Translations under genes and position numbers: made by a program
In this document: positions 32,910 to 43,528 of the stretch, one piece after another
How the letters are laid out: the number at the start of each line of letters is the position of its first letter
Numbering within the stretch: the first letter of the stretch is position 1
DNA from: an uncultured Pelagibacteraceae bacterium
Lineage (GTDB): Bacteria > Pseudomonadota > Alphaproteobacteria > Pelagibacterales > Pelagibacteraceae
DNA length: 64,000 nt
NCBI GenBank assembly: GCA_902518165.1
Contig: CABYFB010000001.1
Span: 141,501-205,500, forward strand
Reading direction: 5' to 3'
Notes under the pieces: generated by a model
What the model was told of the DNA's origin: nothing
Seen by the model: only the letters and a program-made list of their open reading frames with translations
The model's database searches: none

Positions 32910-34034
32910 ATGGCAAAAAGAGATTATTATGAAGTCTTAGGTGTAAACAAAAGCGCTTCAGCAGATCAGATCAAATCAGCTTACAGAAAACTCGCTGTAA
33001 AATATCACCCTGACAAAAATAAAAATGATAAAGCTGCCGAGGAAAAATTTAAGGAAGCTTCTGAAGCTTATCATGTGCTTTCCAATTCAGAGAGAAAACA
33101 AAATTATGATAATTTTGGTCATGCAGCTTTTGAAAATGGAGGAGGTGGTAGAGGTGGATTTGGAAATTTTGATTTTTCAAATCATTTCTCTGATATTTTT
33201 GAAGACTTTTTTGGAGAGGGTTTTGGTGGAGGCCGTAGATCAAGAAGGTCAAGTAATAGAGGGTCTGATCTGAGATATGACTTATCTATATCTTTAGAAG
33301 AGGCATTTTCTGGAAAAAAACAAGATATAAAATTCTCTACATCAGAAAAATGCGATATTTGTAGTGGGTCAGGTTCAAAACCAGGTCATCAAGCTGGAGC
33401 ATGTTCAATGTGTGGTGGTCATGGTCAAGTAAGATCAAGTCAAGGTTTTTTTACAGTGCAACAAACATGTCCTCAATGCGCTGGTGCGGGAGAGGAAATT
33501 ACTCATCCTTGCTCTAGTTGTAATGGACAGGGTAAAAAACAGGCTTCAAAAAGATTATCAGTCACTATTCCAAAAGGTGTAGATGATGGAACTAGAATTA
33601 GACTTTCAGGTAAAGGTGAAGCTGGGTCAAGAGGTGGTAGTAACGGTGATTTGTATTTATTCATTAATGTTAACTCGCATGACTTATTTAAAAGGTCCGA
33701 TGAAAACTTATTTTTTGAATGTCCAGTCTCTATTGCTGATGCTGCTCTTGGAACCTCAATAGAAATACCAACAATTGACGGTGGTAAAGCTAAAATAAAA
33801 ATTCCAGCAGGAACTCAAAGCGGTAAACAATTTAGATTGAGGGGAAAAGGAATGCCTTACATGAGGGGTAATGATTTTGGAGACCTTTATGTTCAAGTAA
33901 CAACAGAAGTACCAATATCTCTAAATAAAGAACAGAAAGAATTACTAGAAAAATTTAGAGAAATTGAAAATGAAAAATCTAATCCAAGTATTAAAAAGTT
34001 CTTTCAAAAGGTTAAAAGTTTCTGGAAAAACTAA
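32910..34034 (+). CDS. dnaJ: Chaperone DnaJ
   Basis: J domain with HPD, G/F region, four CxxCxGxG-type zinc motifs. Confidence 0.98.
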   Translation: MAKRDYYEVLGVNKSASADQIKSAYRKLAVKYHPDKNKNDKAAEEKFKEASEAYHVLSNSERKQNYDNFGHAAFENGGGGRGGFGNFDFSNHFSDIFEDFFGEGFGGGRRSRRSSNRGSDLRYDLSISLEEAFSGKKQDIKFSTSEKCDICSGSGSKPGHQAGACSMCGGHGQVRSSQGFFTVQQTCPQCAGAGEEITHPCSSCNGQGKKQASKRLSVTIPKGVDDGTRIRLSGKGEAGSRGGSNGDLYLFINVNSHDLFKRSDENLFFECPVSIADAALGTSIEIPTIDGGKAKIKIPAGTQSGKQFRLRGKGMPYMRGNDFGDLYVQVTTEVPISLNKEQKELLEKFREIENEKSNPSIKKFFQKVKSFWKN

Positions 34035-34061
34035 TCAATAGTGCTAATCTAAATCCTTATA

Positions 34062-34838
34062 ATGGGTAAAATTAATATAGCCATAACAGGTTGCATGGGA
34101 AGAATGGGCCAACAGCTCATAAGATCTGCTATTAAAGACAAGTCAACTAAATTGGTTGCTCTTACTGAAAATAGATCCATTAATAAAAAAATTAATGGGA
34201 TTAGACCTGAATTAAATACTGAAAAAGCTTTTGGCAAAGCAAATGTAATTATAGATTTTACAATACCAAAATGTACATTTGAAGTTTTAAAAATAGCTTC
34301 AAAACTAGAGAAAAAAGTAGTAATTGGAACAACAGGTTTTACAAAAAAAGAAGAAGATTTAATAAAGAAGTTTTCGAAAAAAATTCCAATTTTAAAAGCT
34401 GGAAATATGAGTCTTGGTATTAATTTGCTTATGTACCTGACCGAAATCACATCCGCGTCACTGGGAAGTAATTATTTAAGTAAAGTTTTTGAAGTTCATC
34501 ACAAACACAAGAAAGATCATCCTTCTGGAACAGCTTTAATGCTTGGAAAGGGTATTGCTGTTGGAAAAAATAAAGACTTTTACAAAATGATGGGAAAAAA
34601 ATTCTTAAATAAGAAAAAATTTCCTTACGGAAAAAAAATTAACTTCAATTCAGTCAGAAAAGGTGAAATTATAGGTGAACACGAAGTTACTTTTTCAAAC
34701 GGTAAAGAAATTATAAAACTAAACCATGAGGCTTTCGATAGAGCTTTATATTCAGAAGGAGCATTAACTGCTGCTAAATGGCTAATAAATAAAAAACCAG
34801 GCCTTTATTCAATGAGAAATCTTCTGAATTTCAAATAA
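34062..34838 (+). CDS. dapB: 4-hydroxy-tetrahydrodipicolinate reductase
   Basis: IAITGCMGRMGQQLIR, VIGTTGF, EVHHKHKKDHPSGTAL. Confidence 0.96.
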   Translation: MGKINIAITGCMGRMGQQLIRSAIKDKSTKLVALTENRSINKKINGIRPELNTEKAFGKANVIIDFTIPKCTFEVLKIASKLEKKVVIGTTGFTKKEEDLIKKFSKKIPILKAGNMSLGINLLMYLTEITSASLGSNYLSKVFEVHHKHKKDHPSGTALMLGKGIAVGKNKDFYKMMGKKFLNKKKFPYGKKINFNSVRKGEIIGEHEVTFSNGKEIIKLNHEAFDRALYSEGALTAAKWLINKKPGLYSMRNLLNFK

Positions 34839-35491
34839 TGAATGAAATACAGAGAGCCAAAATAGTTTTAAAGATTCTTAATAAAACTTATCCGACAACG
34901 CCTATACCATTAAAGCATAGAAATATATTTACACTTTTAATATCAGTACTACTTTCAGCTCAATGTACAGATGTAAATGTTAATAATGTTACAAAAAATA
35001 TTTATCCTAAATACAATAAACCTGAGCATTTTGTAAAACTTGGAAGAAAGAAAATAGAAAAATTGATAAAAAGCATAGGCATTTTTAGAATTAAAGCAAA
35101 GAGCGTTTATAATCTTTCAAAGACTTTAGTGGAAAAATATAGTGGTAGAGTTCCAAAAACTTTTGAGGAGTTAGAGGAACTGCCTGGAGTAGGACATAAG
35201 ACAGCAAGTGTAGTTATGTCCCAAGGTTTTGGATATCCTGCATTTCCGATAGATACTCATATACATAGACTTGCTCAACGTTGGGGTTTAACTAATGGAA
35301 AAAATGTTGTTCAAACAGAAAAAGATTTAAAGCGTTTATTTCCAAAAAAAAATTGGAATAAACTTCATCTTCAAATAATTTATTATGGAAGGGAATATTG
35401 CAAAGCGAGAGAGTGTTACGGTATTTCTTGTAAAATTTGTACATCTTGTTATCCTAAAAGAAAAAGACCAATAAAAACAAAGAAAGCTTAA
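34838..35491 (+). CDS. nth: Endonuclease III
   Basis: LPGVGHKTASVV HhH, PIDTHIHRLAQRWGL, C-terminal Fe-S cysteines. Confidence 0.95.
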   Translation: MNEIQRAKIVLKILNKTYPTTPIPLKHRNIFTLLISVLLSAQCTDVNVNNVTKNIYPKYNKPEHFVKLGRKKIEKLIKSIGIFRIKAKSVYNLSKTLVEKYSGRVPKTFEELEELPGVGHKTASVVMSQGFGYPAFPIDTHIHRLAQRWGLTNGKNVVQTEKDLKRLFPKKNWNKLHLQIIYYGREYCKARECYGISCKICTSCYPKRKRPIKTKKA

Positions 35492-35492
35492 A

Positions 35493-36422
35493 ATGAAAAT
35501 TCTAGGAATTGGAAATGCAATTGTAGATGTAATTTGTAAAATAGACGAAAAATTTATTGAAAAAAATAAATTAACAAAAGGCACAATGAAGCTGATTTTT
35601 GATGATAAAGAATTTCATTCTATGATGACTGATCTTAAAATTGAAAAAACTATATCAGGAGGATCGGTTGCTAATTCTATCGTAGGACTATCACAACTAG
35701 GAAATGAAGTAGGTTTTATAGGTAAAGTAAGTGACGACGATTTGGGTGCTAAATATGAAAATGGATTAAAATCTGAAAATGTTCAATATTTTTACTTAAA
35801 AAAGAAAGAAGAATTACCGACAGGAACATGTTTAATATTGGTAACACCTGATTCAGAAAGAACGATGTGTACATTTTTAGGTACAGCAGGAAAAATTAAT
35901 GAAAATGATGTAGATGCAAATATTATAAAGCAGTCTGAAATGATATTTTTAGAGGGCTATTTGTGGGACGAAGGTGAACCTAAAAAAGCTTTTGAAAAAG
36001 CTATTAATAATGCAAAAAAAGTTGCCATGTCTCTATCTGATCAATTTTGTGTTGATAGACATAAGTCTCATTTCTTAGATTTAGTTAAAAATAAGTTAGA
36101 TATTACTTTTGCAAATGAGCAAGAGGTAATGTCATTAATTGATGCTAAGAATTTTGAAGAAGTGATTGAGTTTGGAAGAAATTTAAACAAACAATTAGTT
36201 ATAACAAGAGGAGATAAAGGAGCAATATTAATAAATGGTAATGATGTGATTGAAAATGGGATTGATAAGAGTCTTGATATAAAAGACCTTACTGGTGCTG
36301 GAGATTTATTTGCTGCAGGTTTTTTACATGGATATTTAAATAATTATAGTCATATTGATTGTTTGAATAAAGGTAAAGAAATGTCATCCAAAATAATTCA
36401 ACAAATTGGTGCTAGGCTTTAA
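35493..36422 (+). CDS. PfkB-family carbohydrate/adenosine kinase
   Basis: SGGSVANSIVGLSQLG and DLTGAGDLFAAGFLHGY. Confidence 0.88.
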   Translation: MKILGIGNAIVDVICKIDEKFIEKNKLTKGTMKLIFDDKEFHSMMTDLKIEKTISGGSVANSIVGLSQLGNEVGFIGKVSDDDLGAKYENGLKSENVQYFYLKKKEELPTGTCLILVTPDSERTMCTFLGTAGKINENDVDANIIKQSEMIFLEGYLWDEGEPKKAFEKAINNAKKVAMSLSDQFCVDRHKSHFLDLVKNKLDITFANEQEVMSLIDAKNFEEVIEFGRNLNKQLVITRGDKGAILINGNDVIENGIDKSLDIKDLTGAGDLFAAGFLHGYLNNYSHIDCLNKGKEMSSKIIQQIGARL

Positions 36423-36528
36423 TATTTTTTCTATTATAACTACCTTTTCCTTTTTTAGCCTTTATAATTCGAGGTTTGTACTTTCTTGTGAAAAGCTCTT
36501 TGGCATGAATATTTTTTTTTTTAAGCAT
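36412..36528 (-). CDS. ArfA-like alternative ribosome-rescue factor (38 aa)
   Basis: Manual translation: MLKKKNIHAKELFTRKYKPRIIKAKKGKGSYNRKNIKA*; KKGKGSYxRK resembles the ArfA core. Start overlaps the upstream stop as ATGCTTAA. Not in the ORF track. Confidence 0.65.
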   Translation of the reverse strand: MLKKKNIHAKELFTRKYKPRIIKAKKGKGSYNRKNIKA

Positions 36529-37084
36529 TTAATTTGTAACCATCTTTAAGACTAGTAATAAACAATTTATCTCTAAACTTTTTTTCGATTTTTTTTCTTA
36601 ACCTGTATATGTGAGTTTCAACCGTGTGTGTTTCTAGTTTGGACTTATGATCCCAAACTTCTTTTTGTAAATCAGTTATAGGGACTGGATTTTTTGATTT
36701 ATTTAAAAAAACAACAATCTTAGCTTCCTTTTCAGTCAGTGATAACTTTTCAGAATTTCTATTCATTACTCTAGAGTTTAAATTTATAATATACTTTCCT
36801 ATTTTAATATTATTCTGATCGTTAAATTTGTGCTTTAAAAAATTAATATTAATTATCTCAACCAATTTTATTATATCAATTGGATACTCTTTTATATTGA
36901 TTTGATTATTTAATTTAGATTTTTTTTCTCCAGAAATAATTAGACAATTTTTGTCGTTTTGTATTTCATCAATTTTGCTTGTATTACCTAACATTATTTT
37001 AAAATTAAAATGATCTTTAAGCTCCATTAAAATGTTAAATAATACATCAAATTTGTATATTATTAATGTTTGTTGATCTATCAT
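36521..37084 (-). CDS. OmpR-type winged-helix regulator with degenerate receiver
   Basis: LSLTEKEAKIVVFLNKSKNPVPITDLQKEVW...THTVETHIYRLRKKIEKKF...ITSLKDGYKL; N-terminal part lacks an obvious phospho-acceptor Asp. Confidence 0.78.
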   Translation of the reverse strand: MIDQQTLIIYKFDVLFNILMELKDHFNFKIMLGNTSKIDEIQNDKNCLIISGEKKSKLNNQINIKEYPIDIIKLVEIININFLKHKFNDQNNIKIGKYIINLNSRVMNRNSEKLSLTEKEAKIVVFLNKSKNPVPITDLQKEVWDHKSKLETHTVETHIYRLRKKIEKKFRDKLFITSLKDGYKLNA

Positions 37085-37095
37085 AAACGTACAAT

Positions 37096-37590
37096 ATGAC
37101 AATTGTAGTAAAAAATAAAGATACTCTTATTTATGATGATTTTATATTCAAATGTTGTGTAGGAAAAAATGGTTTTAGTAAAAAAAAAATTGAAGGAGAT
37201 AAAAGGACTCCAATTGGAAAATTTTCTCTGGAGTGTATTTATTATAGATCTGATAAAAAAGATAAACCTAATACTAAGTTAAAATCATTAAAAATAAAAA
37301 AAAATATGGGTTGGTGTAATGATATTAAATCTAAAAAAAATTATAATAAACTTATTAAAAAAAAAGCAAAATTAAAATATGAAAAACTTTTTAGGCATGA
37401 TTATAAATACGATTATTTATTGCCTATAAAATACAATTGGAATAAAACCAAAATTGGAAATGGAAGTGCTATTTTTATTCATCTAACAAAAAATTATAAA
37501 CCTACAGCAGGGTGTATAGGCATATCAGAAAAAGATTTTCTAATATTAATAAAATTAATTAATAAAAATACAAAAATAAAAATTCTTTAG
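37096..37590 (+). CDS. L,D-transpeptidase (YkuD-domain) protein
   Basis: TPIGKFSL and IHLTKNYKPTAGCIGIS catalytic His/Cys pattern. Confidence 0.78.
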   Translation: MTIVVKNKDTLIYDDFIFKCCVGKNGFSKKKIEGDKRTPIGKFSLECIYYRSDKKDKPNTKLKSLKIKKNMGWCNDIKSKKNYNKLIKKKAKLKYEKLFRHDYKYDYLLPIKYNWNKTKIGNGSAIFIHLTKNYKPTAGCIGISEKDFLILIKLINKNTKIKIL

Positions 37591-38249
37591 TATCTTTGAC
37601 CAAATATTTCTGATCCTATTCTAACAAAAGTAGAATCATATTTGATTGCACTTATATAATCAGCTGACATTCCCATACTTAATTCTTTTAATCCAATTTT
37701 TTTGTTTAATTCTTGCATTTTCAGAAAATATTTTGTGCTATCCTGATTAAAAGGAGGTATGCACATTAGACCAATGATATTTAAATTAAGATCTTTACAG
37801 TATTTATAAAAATCAAATAATTCTTCCTCAAGAATACCAGATTTTTGTTTTTCTTTTCCTAAATTGATTTGAATAAAGATTTTTGTTTCCATATTTTGCT
37901 CTTTGAGCTGATAGGAAATTTTGTCAGCGAGTTTCTTACTATCTAATGAGTGAATGTAATCAAATATTCGAACAGCAAATTTAACTTTATTAGTTTGCAA
38001 ACCACCTATTAAATGCAATTTAATATTTTTATTTTTATTTTTTATATTAGTCCATTTTTCTATTGCTTCTTGAACTTTATTTTCGCCATAATCTAGGTGA
38101 CCATGATCAATTAATGGCATTATATGATCAATTTTAAATGTTTTTGAAACAGCAATTATTTTTGGAGATACATTTGTTTTTTTTACATTTTGTAGATTTG
38201 TATTAATATTTTCTTTAATCTTAAGTAAATTTTTTATTGTAACATGCAT
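37587..38249 (-). CDS. YggS-family PLP homeostasis protein
   Basis: IIAVSKTF, YGENKVQEAIEKW, HLIGGLQTNKVK, LSMGMSADYISAI. Confidence 0.95.
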   Translation of the reverse strand: MHVTIKNLLKIKENINTNLQNVKKTNVSPKIIAVSKTFKIDHIMPLIDHGHLDYGENKVQEAIEKWTNIKNKNKNIKLHLIGGLQTNKVKFAVRIFDYIHSLDSKKLADKISYQLKEQNMETKIFIQINLGKEKQKSGILEEELFDFYKYCKDLNLNIIGLMCIPPFNQDSTKYFLKMQELNKKIGLKELSMGMSADYISAIKYDSTFVRIGSEIFGQRY

Positions 38250-38771
38250 AATACTTTTCCAAATAAATATTATTTTATAAATACTTTTAAAAAAAATAAT
38301 ATTGATAAATTAAATATTAATACAGGAGTAATTTTCAGAAATTACAACAAAAAAGTAAGTATTTATGAAATTATTCAAATAAAAAAATACTGTAAAAAAA
38401 GAGGTTTAAAATTTTTTTTATCAAATAATTTTAAGTTGGCTATTAAACTTGACTTAGATGGTAGCTACATTCCAGCGTTTAATCAAAGTTTAAGGCACCT
38501 AAGTTACAAAACTAAATCATCTTTTATTATCATTGGATCTGCTCATAATGTTAAAGAAATAAGAAAAAAAGAGGCTCAAAAAGCAAAATTTATTTTTATC
38601 TCTTCAATTTTTAAGAAAAATAAAAATTATTTAGGATTGTATAGATTTAGGCTGCTCTCTAAATTAACAAATAAAAATGTTATTGCTCTTGGTGGTATTT
38701 CAAAATTGAACCAAAAAAAAATTAAATTGTTAGACTGTTATGGAATAAGTGGAATCTCTTATTTTGAGTAA
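38244..38771 (+). CDS. Degenerate thiamine-phosphate-synthase/TenI-like protein
   Basis: IIIGSAHNVKEI and NVIALGGISKLNQKKI in a TIM-barrel-like pattern; canonical ThiE active-site motifs poorly retained. Confidence 0.5.
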   Translation: MHNTFPNKYYFINTFKKNNIDKLNINTGVIFRNYNKKVSIYEIIQIKKYCKKRGLKFFLSNNFKLAIKLDLDGSYIPAFNQSLRHLSYKTKSSFIIIGSAHNVKEIRKKEAQKAKFIFISSIFKKNKNYLGLYRFRLLSKLTNKNVIALGGISKLNQKKIKLLDCYGISGISYFE

Positions 38772-38802
38772 AAAAAAAGGCCCCACAAAATGGGGCCCTT
38801 TT
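38772..38802 (-). terminator. Intrinsic terminator of the porin gene
   Basis: Minus strand GGCCCCA-TTTTG-TGGGGCC followed by a long T tract; palindrome arms 38779-38785 and 38791-38797. Confidence 0.85.
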
Positions 38803-38822
38803 AAATAGTTTATTTTTACAAA

Positions 38823-39746
38823 TTAGAATGCAAAAGTTAACACCATTTGATAACCTTCTCTATCGTCTGAAGAAGTGTTATTTACGTTGTCAACTTGATG
38901 CATTGAAACTGCAATACCTAATGATCCAACTGTGTATGAAGCACCAATAGCTACTGCTTCTTGGTCATCAGATCCAACTTTTTCTCTAACGTTTGAACCG
39001 TAAGATATTGTTAGATCATCATTAACTGCGTAAGATATACCAATACCTGTTGATTCTACATCAGATGAAGTTTCATTGTCTTGCTCTGATTTTTGGATAC
39101 CAACTGTAGCTCCACCGATTGCATATTTAGCAAATAATGTGCTTTCATCAGATTTAGTTCCAGTTGTTACTTCAACATCACCTTGACCATAACCAATTGT
39201 TAATCCTTCCATTCCAGTGTAAGTTACACCGTAGTCAGAATAAGATACATCGTTCTCTGCATCAGCAGCATTGATGTATGTCAATGTTAGGTTAAGACCT
39301 GAATCATGCGCGTATGTATATTTAAACGCATTGTTTGCTGCATGACCATTAATTACACCTGTGTCTCCACCTGTAATTACATCCCACGGCTCTTCTGAAG
39401 CAGTTGGCATTACGTCATCGTTTCCAGATAAGAATGATGATCCACCATGTCCATCAAATCTTAGAACTCCAGCATCACCAAAGTCCATAGATAGTGAGTA
39501 ATCATCTACACCAGTTGTACCATCTAGCTCAACGCTATATGTTACTGCGAAATCATTTACATCTCCTGTAGCAGAAAACGTAACTGAATCTCCCATTATC
39601 CAACCGTTACCGTGTGTTGCTTTTTCATCACCACCAGTATAAGTCATTGTAGCACTACCAGAAACTGACATTTCAGCAGCTGAAACAGATCCAGCAACTA
39701 AAGAACCAGCAAGAGCTGTTAGTCCTATTTTTGTATATTTGTTCAT
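38823..39746 (-). CDS. Outer-membrane porin-like beta-barrel
   Basis: Signal peptide MNKYTKIGLTALAGSLVAGSVSAAE, alternating beta-strand pattern, terminal Phe (MVLTFAF); AAGGAG RBS upstream of ATG at 39746. Confidence 0.87.
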   Translation of the reverse strand: MNKYTKIGLTALAGSLVAGSVSAAEMSVSGSATMTYTGGDEKATHGNGWIMGDSVTFSATGDVNDFAVTYSVELDGTTGVDDYSLSMDFGDAGVLRFDGHGGSSFLSGNDDVMPTASEEPWDVITGGDTGVINGHAANNAFKYTYAHDSGLNLTLTYINAADAENDVSYSDYGVTYTGMEGLTIGYGQGDVEVTTGTKSDESTLFAKYAIGGATVGIQKSEQDNETSSDVESTGIGISYAVNDDLTISYGSNVREKVGSDDQEAVAIGASYTVGSLGIAVSMHQVDNVNNTSSDDREGYQMVLTFAF

Positions 39747-39960
39747 ATTAAGTACTCCTTGTTTATGTTTAATATTAAACATAGCCTATTTATCAAAATT
39801 CTCTTAAAACTCCTAAAAATTAAGGATTCTATGTCAATTTAATATTAATGTGTTGCAAATTTACATCATAAAAAAACATAGATAAATATAGGTTTTTTTC
39901 AATTTTTTATATAAATCTATATAATTTAAAGTTTATCTAGTTAATTATATTAATTTTTTT

Positions 39961-40485
39961 ATGAAACCAAATTTTTTAAAATTATCACTAATCTTACCAC
40001 TAATTTGTTTGCTTAATTTAAGCTCATGTAAAAATGCAGGTGATGCACGTACAAGACCTCCTAATGTGAAAGATAGAGTTCAAAAAAATATTGAGGAAGG
40101 CAGAGGAGTAAAACTATTTAGCAATAGCCAAAAAAACATAGGTGATTTTGACTTTGCAAGTTCAAATGAGTTATGGAGAGCATCATTAGACACTTTAGAT
40201 TTTATGCCTCTAGCTCTAGCAAATTATAGTGGTGGTGTAATAGTTACTGATTGGTACAGTGATAGTGATGTAAATAATGAGTCAGTAAAAATTTCTGTAA
40301 GATTTTTAAGCAATGAAGTAAGAGCTGATGCTTTAGTAGTTAAAGTTTTTTATAAAAACTGTTCAGTTCAACAAACTTGTAAGATTACCGATAGGTCCGG
40401 AGTGTTATCGGAAGAATTAACTAAAAAAATTTTAAGTAAAGCTGCTATTTATGAAAAAGAAAATAAGTCTAAAAAAAAGAAGTAG
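39961..40485 (+). CDS. DUF3576-like lipoprotein
   Basis: Lipobox LNLSSC, DARTRPPNVKDRVQKNIEEGRG, directly upstream of leuS. Confidence 0.72.
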   Translation: MKPNFLKLSLILPLICLLNLSSCKNAGDARTRPPNVKDRVQKNIEEGRGVKLFSNSQKNIGDFDFASSNELWRASLDTLDFMPLALANYSGGVIVTDWYSDSDVNNESVKISVRFLSNEVRADALVVKVFYKNCSVQQTCKITDRSGVLSEELTKKILSKAAIYEKENKSKKKK

Positions 40486-40533
40486 ACAAAAAAAACTTTC
40501 GTAATTTGAGAGATAATCACTAAATTTAGAAAC

Positions 40534-43077
40534 GTGGAAAGATATAATTTCAAAGAGTTTGAAGACAAGTGGCAAAAAATTTGGGAAAAAAATAAAGTCT
40601 TTCAAACCAAAATAGATAAATCTAAAGAAAAATTTTATTGTCTAGAAATGTTCCCTTATCCGTCTGGGAAAATACACATGGGACATGTCAGAAATTACAC
40701 AATAGGTGATGTTTTATCTAGATATAAAAAGCTAAAAGGTTTTAATGTTTTGCATCCAATGGGCTGGGATGCATTTGGTATGCCGGCAGAAAATGCAGCT
40801 AGAGAAAACAAGTTAGATCCTAAAGACTGGACAAATAAAAATATTAATACTATGAAAAATCAGCTTAAAAAGTTGGGATTATCAATAGACTGGGATAGAG
40901 AAATTTCTACATGCAATGAAGATTACTATAAACATCAACAAATTTTCTTCTTAGAACTACTTGAAAAAGGCTTAGTTTATAGAAAAGAGAATTATGTAAA
41001 TTGGGATCCAGTTGACGAAACCGTCTTAGCAAACGAACAAGTCATTGATGGAAAAGGTTGGAGATCAGGTGCACTTGTTGAAAGAAAAAAACTAAGTCAG
41101 TGGTTTTTTAATATTTCAAAATTTTCTCAAGATTTATTAGATGGTTTAGAAGAACTTGAAACATGGCCTAACAAAGTAAAAACTATGCAAAAAAATTGGA
41201 TTGGCAAGTCATTTGGATGTGAAATTAATTTTGAAATTGAGGGCAATTTACCAATAAAAAATATAAAATGTTTTACAACAAGACCTGATACTCTTTTTGG
41301 TTTTTCTTTTCTTGCTTTATCTGTAGATCATGAAGTTTCAAAGTTTTATAACAACAATGAGGAATTCCTTAAGTTTAAAGAAGAGTGTTCTAAAACTGGA
41401 ACCACTGAAGAAGCAATAGCAGTTGGTGAAAAAATCGGGTTTAAAACTGATTTGTTTGCAAAAAATCCTTTGCGTCCAGAGCAAAAAGTCCCAGTTTATT
41501 TTGCTAATTTTGTCTTAATGGATTACGGTTTTGGAGCTGTATTTGGATGTCCCGGTCATGACCAAAGAGATTTTGATTTTGCTAAAAAATATAATTTAGA
41601 AATCAAAACTGTGGTCAGACCACATGAAGAAAATGAAAATTTTACGGTATACGAAGAAGCATATTCTGGACCAGGTATAATTATAAATTCAGAATTTTTA
41701 AATGGTTTTAAAGCTCCTGATGATTCTGTCATAAAAACGATTAATATTTTGGAGAAAAAAAATTTAGGTAAAAAGAAGATAAACTATAGATTAAAAGACT
41801 GGGGTGTATCACGTCAAAGGTATTGGGGATGTCCAATACCAATAATCTATGACGAAAATGGTGATGCTAAACCATTGCCAAAAGAAATGTTGCCAGTGAA
41901 ACTTCCAGAAAATATTGAATTATCAGTAAAGGGAAATCCTCTTGATAATGAAAAAAATTGGAAAGAAATAACAATAGATGGAAAAAAATATACCAGAGAA
42001 ACTGATACTTTAGATACATTTGTCTGCTCCTCCTGGTATTATTTAAGATTTTGCTCACCAAGGGAAAAAAGTTATGGGTTTAAAAAAGAGGAAATCGATT
42101 ATTGGATGCCTGTTGATCAATACATTGGTGGAGTTGAACACGCAATTCTTCATTTATTATACTCAAGATTTTTTATGAGAGCAATAAATTACGAAAACAA
42201 AAATTTTAAAATAAAGGAACCTTTTGAAAGTTTATTTACTCAAGGTATGGTGTGTCACGAGACCTATAAAGATGAAAATAATAATTGGCTAAGCCCGGAT
42301 GAAGTTGAAAAAGTTAATAATGAAATTGTTTTAAAGAATGACAATAAAAAATTAGTAAAAGTAGGACCTTCTGAGTCAATGTCAAAATCAAAAAAAAATG
42401 TTGTTGACCCAGAATATATTATTAATAACTATGGAGCAGATTCAGTCCGATTATTTATTCTATCCGACAGTCCACCAGAAAAAGATGTTCAATGGTCTGA
42501 ACAAGGAATGGTCTCATCTTATAAATTTATCCAAAAGCTTTGGAACATGCATAACCAAATTAAAAAAAAAATATTAGATGAGGAAAATCATCATTTAGAT
42601 GAAGATCTAGAAAAATATACGAATAACTTAATAGCTAAAATCACTAATAATCTTGAAAAATTTAATTATAATGTGATAGTTGCTAATATGTATGAAACAT
42701 ATAATTATCTAATAAATTTTATTAAGGATAAACAAGATTTAAAAAACTTAGAAGAAAATTATAAAAAAATATTAGTTTGCTTTTTACCAGTAATTCCACA
42801 TTTTAGTAACGAGTGTCTTAGCGACCTGAACACAAATGAAGAAATAAAGTGGCCAGACTATGATAAATCTATTTTGGATAATGAGGAGGTAAAATTTGTT
42901 ATTCAAATAAATGGAAGAAAAAGAGCTATTTTAAATGTTAAAAAAGATATTTCAGAAAATGAACTTTTGAAGTTGGCAAAAGATAACAATATTATTGATA
43001 AATATTTAAGTAATGCCAAAATAAATAAAGTAATTTTTGTGCAAAATCGATTAATTAATATTTTAACAAATGAATAA
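40534..43077 (+). CDS. leuS: Leucyl-tRNA synthetase (GTG start)
   Basis: [44 protein letters not shown]. Confidence 0.98.
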   Translation: MERYNFKEFEDKWQKIWEKNKVFQTKIDKSKEKFYCLEMFPYPSGKIHMGHVRNYTIGDVLSRYKKLKGFNVLHPMGWDAFGMPAENAARENKLDPKDWTNKNINTMKNQLKKLGLSIDWDREISTCNEDYYKHQQIFFLELLEKGLVYRKENYVNWDPVDETVLANEQVIDGKGWRSGALVERKKLSQWFFNISKFSQDLLDGLEELETWPNKVKTMQKNWIGKSFGCEINFEIEGNLPIKNIKCFTTRPDTLFGFSFLALSVDHEVSKFYNNNEEFLKFKEECSKTGTTEEAIAVGEKIGFKTDLFAKNPLRPEQKVPVYFANFVLMDYGFGAVFGCPGHDQRDFDFAKKYNLEIKTVVRPHEENENFTVYEEAYSGPGIIINSEFLNGFKAPDDSVIKTINILEKKNLGKKKINYRLKDWGVSRQRYWGCPIPIIYDENGDAKPLPKEMLPVKLPENIELSVKGNPLDNEKNWKEITIDGKKYTRETDTLDTFVCSSWYYLRFCSPREKSYGFKKEEIDYWMPVDQYIGGVEHAILHLLYSRFFMRAINYENKNFKIKEPFESLFTQGMVCHETYKDENNNWLSPDEVEKVNNEIVLKNDNKKLVKVGPSESMSKSKKNVVDPEYIINNYGADSVRLFILSDSPPEKDVQWSEQGMVSSYKFIQKLWNMHNQIKKKILDEENHHLDEDLEKYTNNLIAKITNNLEKFNYNVIVANMYETYNYLINFIKDKQDLKNLEENYKKILVCFLPVIPHFSNECLSDLNTNEEIKWPDYDKSILDNEEVKFVIQINGRKRAILNVKKDISENELLKLAKDNNIIDKYLSNAKINKVIFVQNRLINILTNE

Positions 43078-43528
43078 GCTATTAAAGATATTCTTTGCCT
43101 TATTTGTATTAAATGGGTGTGCTTACGAACCATTGCTAATAAAAAAAAATTATGACTTTTATTTTTTAGAAGTAAAATCGGAAGGTGAAAAAAAAATCAA
43201 TAGAATTATTAAACAAAAATTCAAAGAGAGAACAAACTTAGAAAGTGTGAAAAATTATCAAATATTTTTTGTATCAAAACTAAACAAAGACATTGTATCA
43301 TCTAACAAGAAGGGAGACCCGACAATCTATAAAATAAGTATTAATTTAAATTATAATCTTAAAAAAGATAATAATATTGTTTTTAAAAATGAAATTTTGA
43401 AACAATCAACATTTAATAATATTGACGATAAATTTGAATTGTTAAAATATGAAGAAAATATAATTAAAAATCTCTCAGAAAAAATTGCAGAAGATATTTT
43501 AATATCGATGGCGTCTCTTACAAAATGA
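43070..43528 (+). CDS. lptE: LPS-assembly lipoprotein LptE-like
   Basis: Lipobox [11 protein letters not shown]; between leuS and holA as in other alphaproteobacteria. Confidence 0.7.
   Translation: MNKLLKIFFALFVLNGCAYEPLLIKKNYDFYFLEVKSEGEKKINRIIKQKFKERTNLESVKNYQIFFVSKLNKDIVSSNKKGDPTIYKISINLNYNLKKDNNIVFKNEILKQSTFNNIDDKFELLKYEENIIKNLSEKIAEDILISMASLTK

Noticed and set aside
32257-33273. ORFs 32257..32454 (-), 33025..33273 (+), 33049..33252 (-)
   Set aside because: Alternative-frame ORFs inside dnaK/dnaJ with no plausible protein features.
39747-39960. Possible structured leader or sRNA upstream of the porin
   Set aside because: AT-rich with no convincing stem-loop or terminator beyond an ordinary RBS; insufficient support without TSS data.
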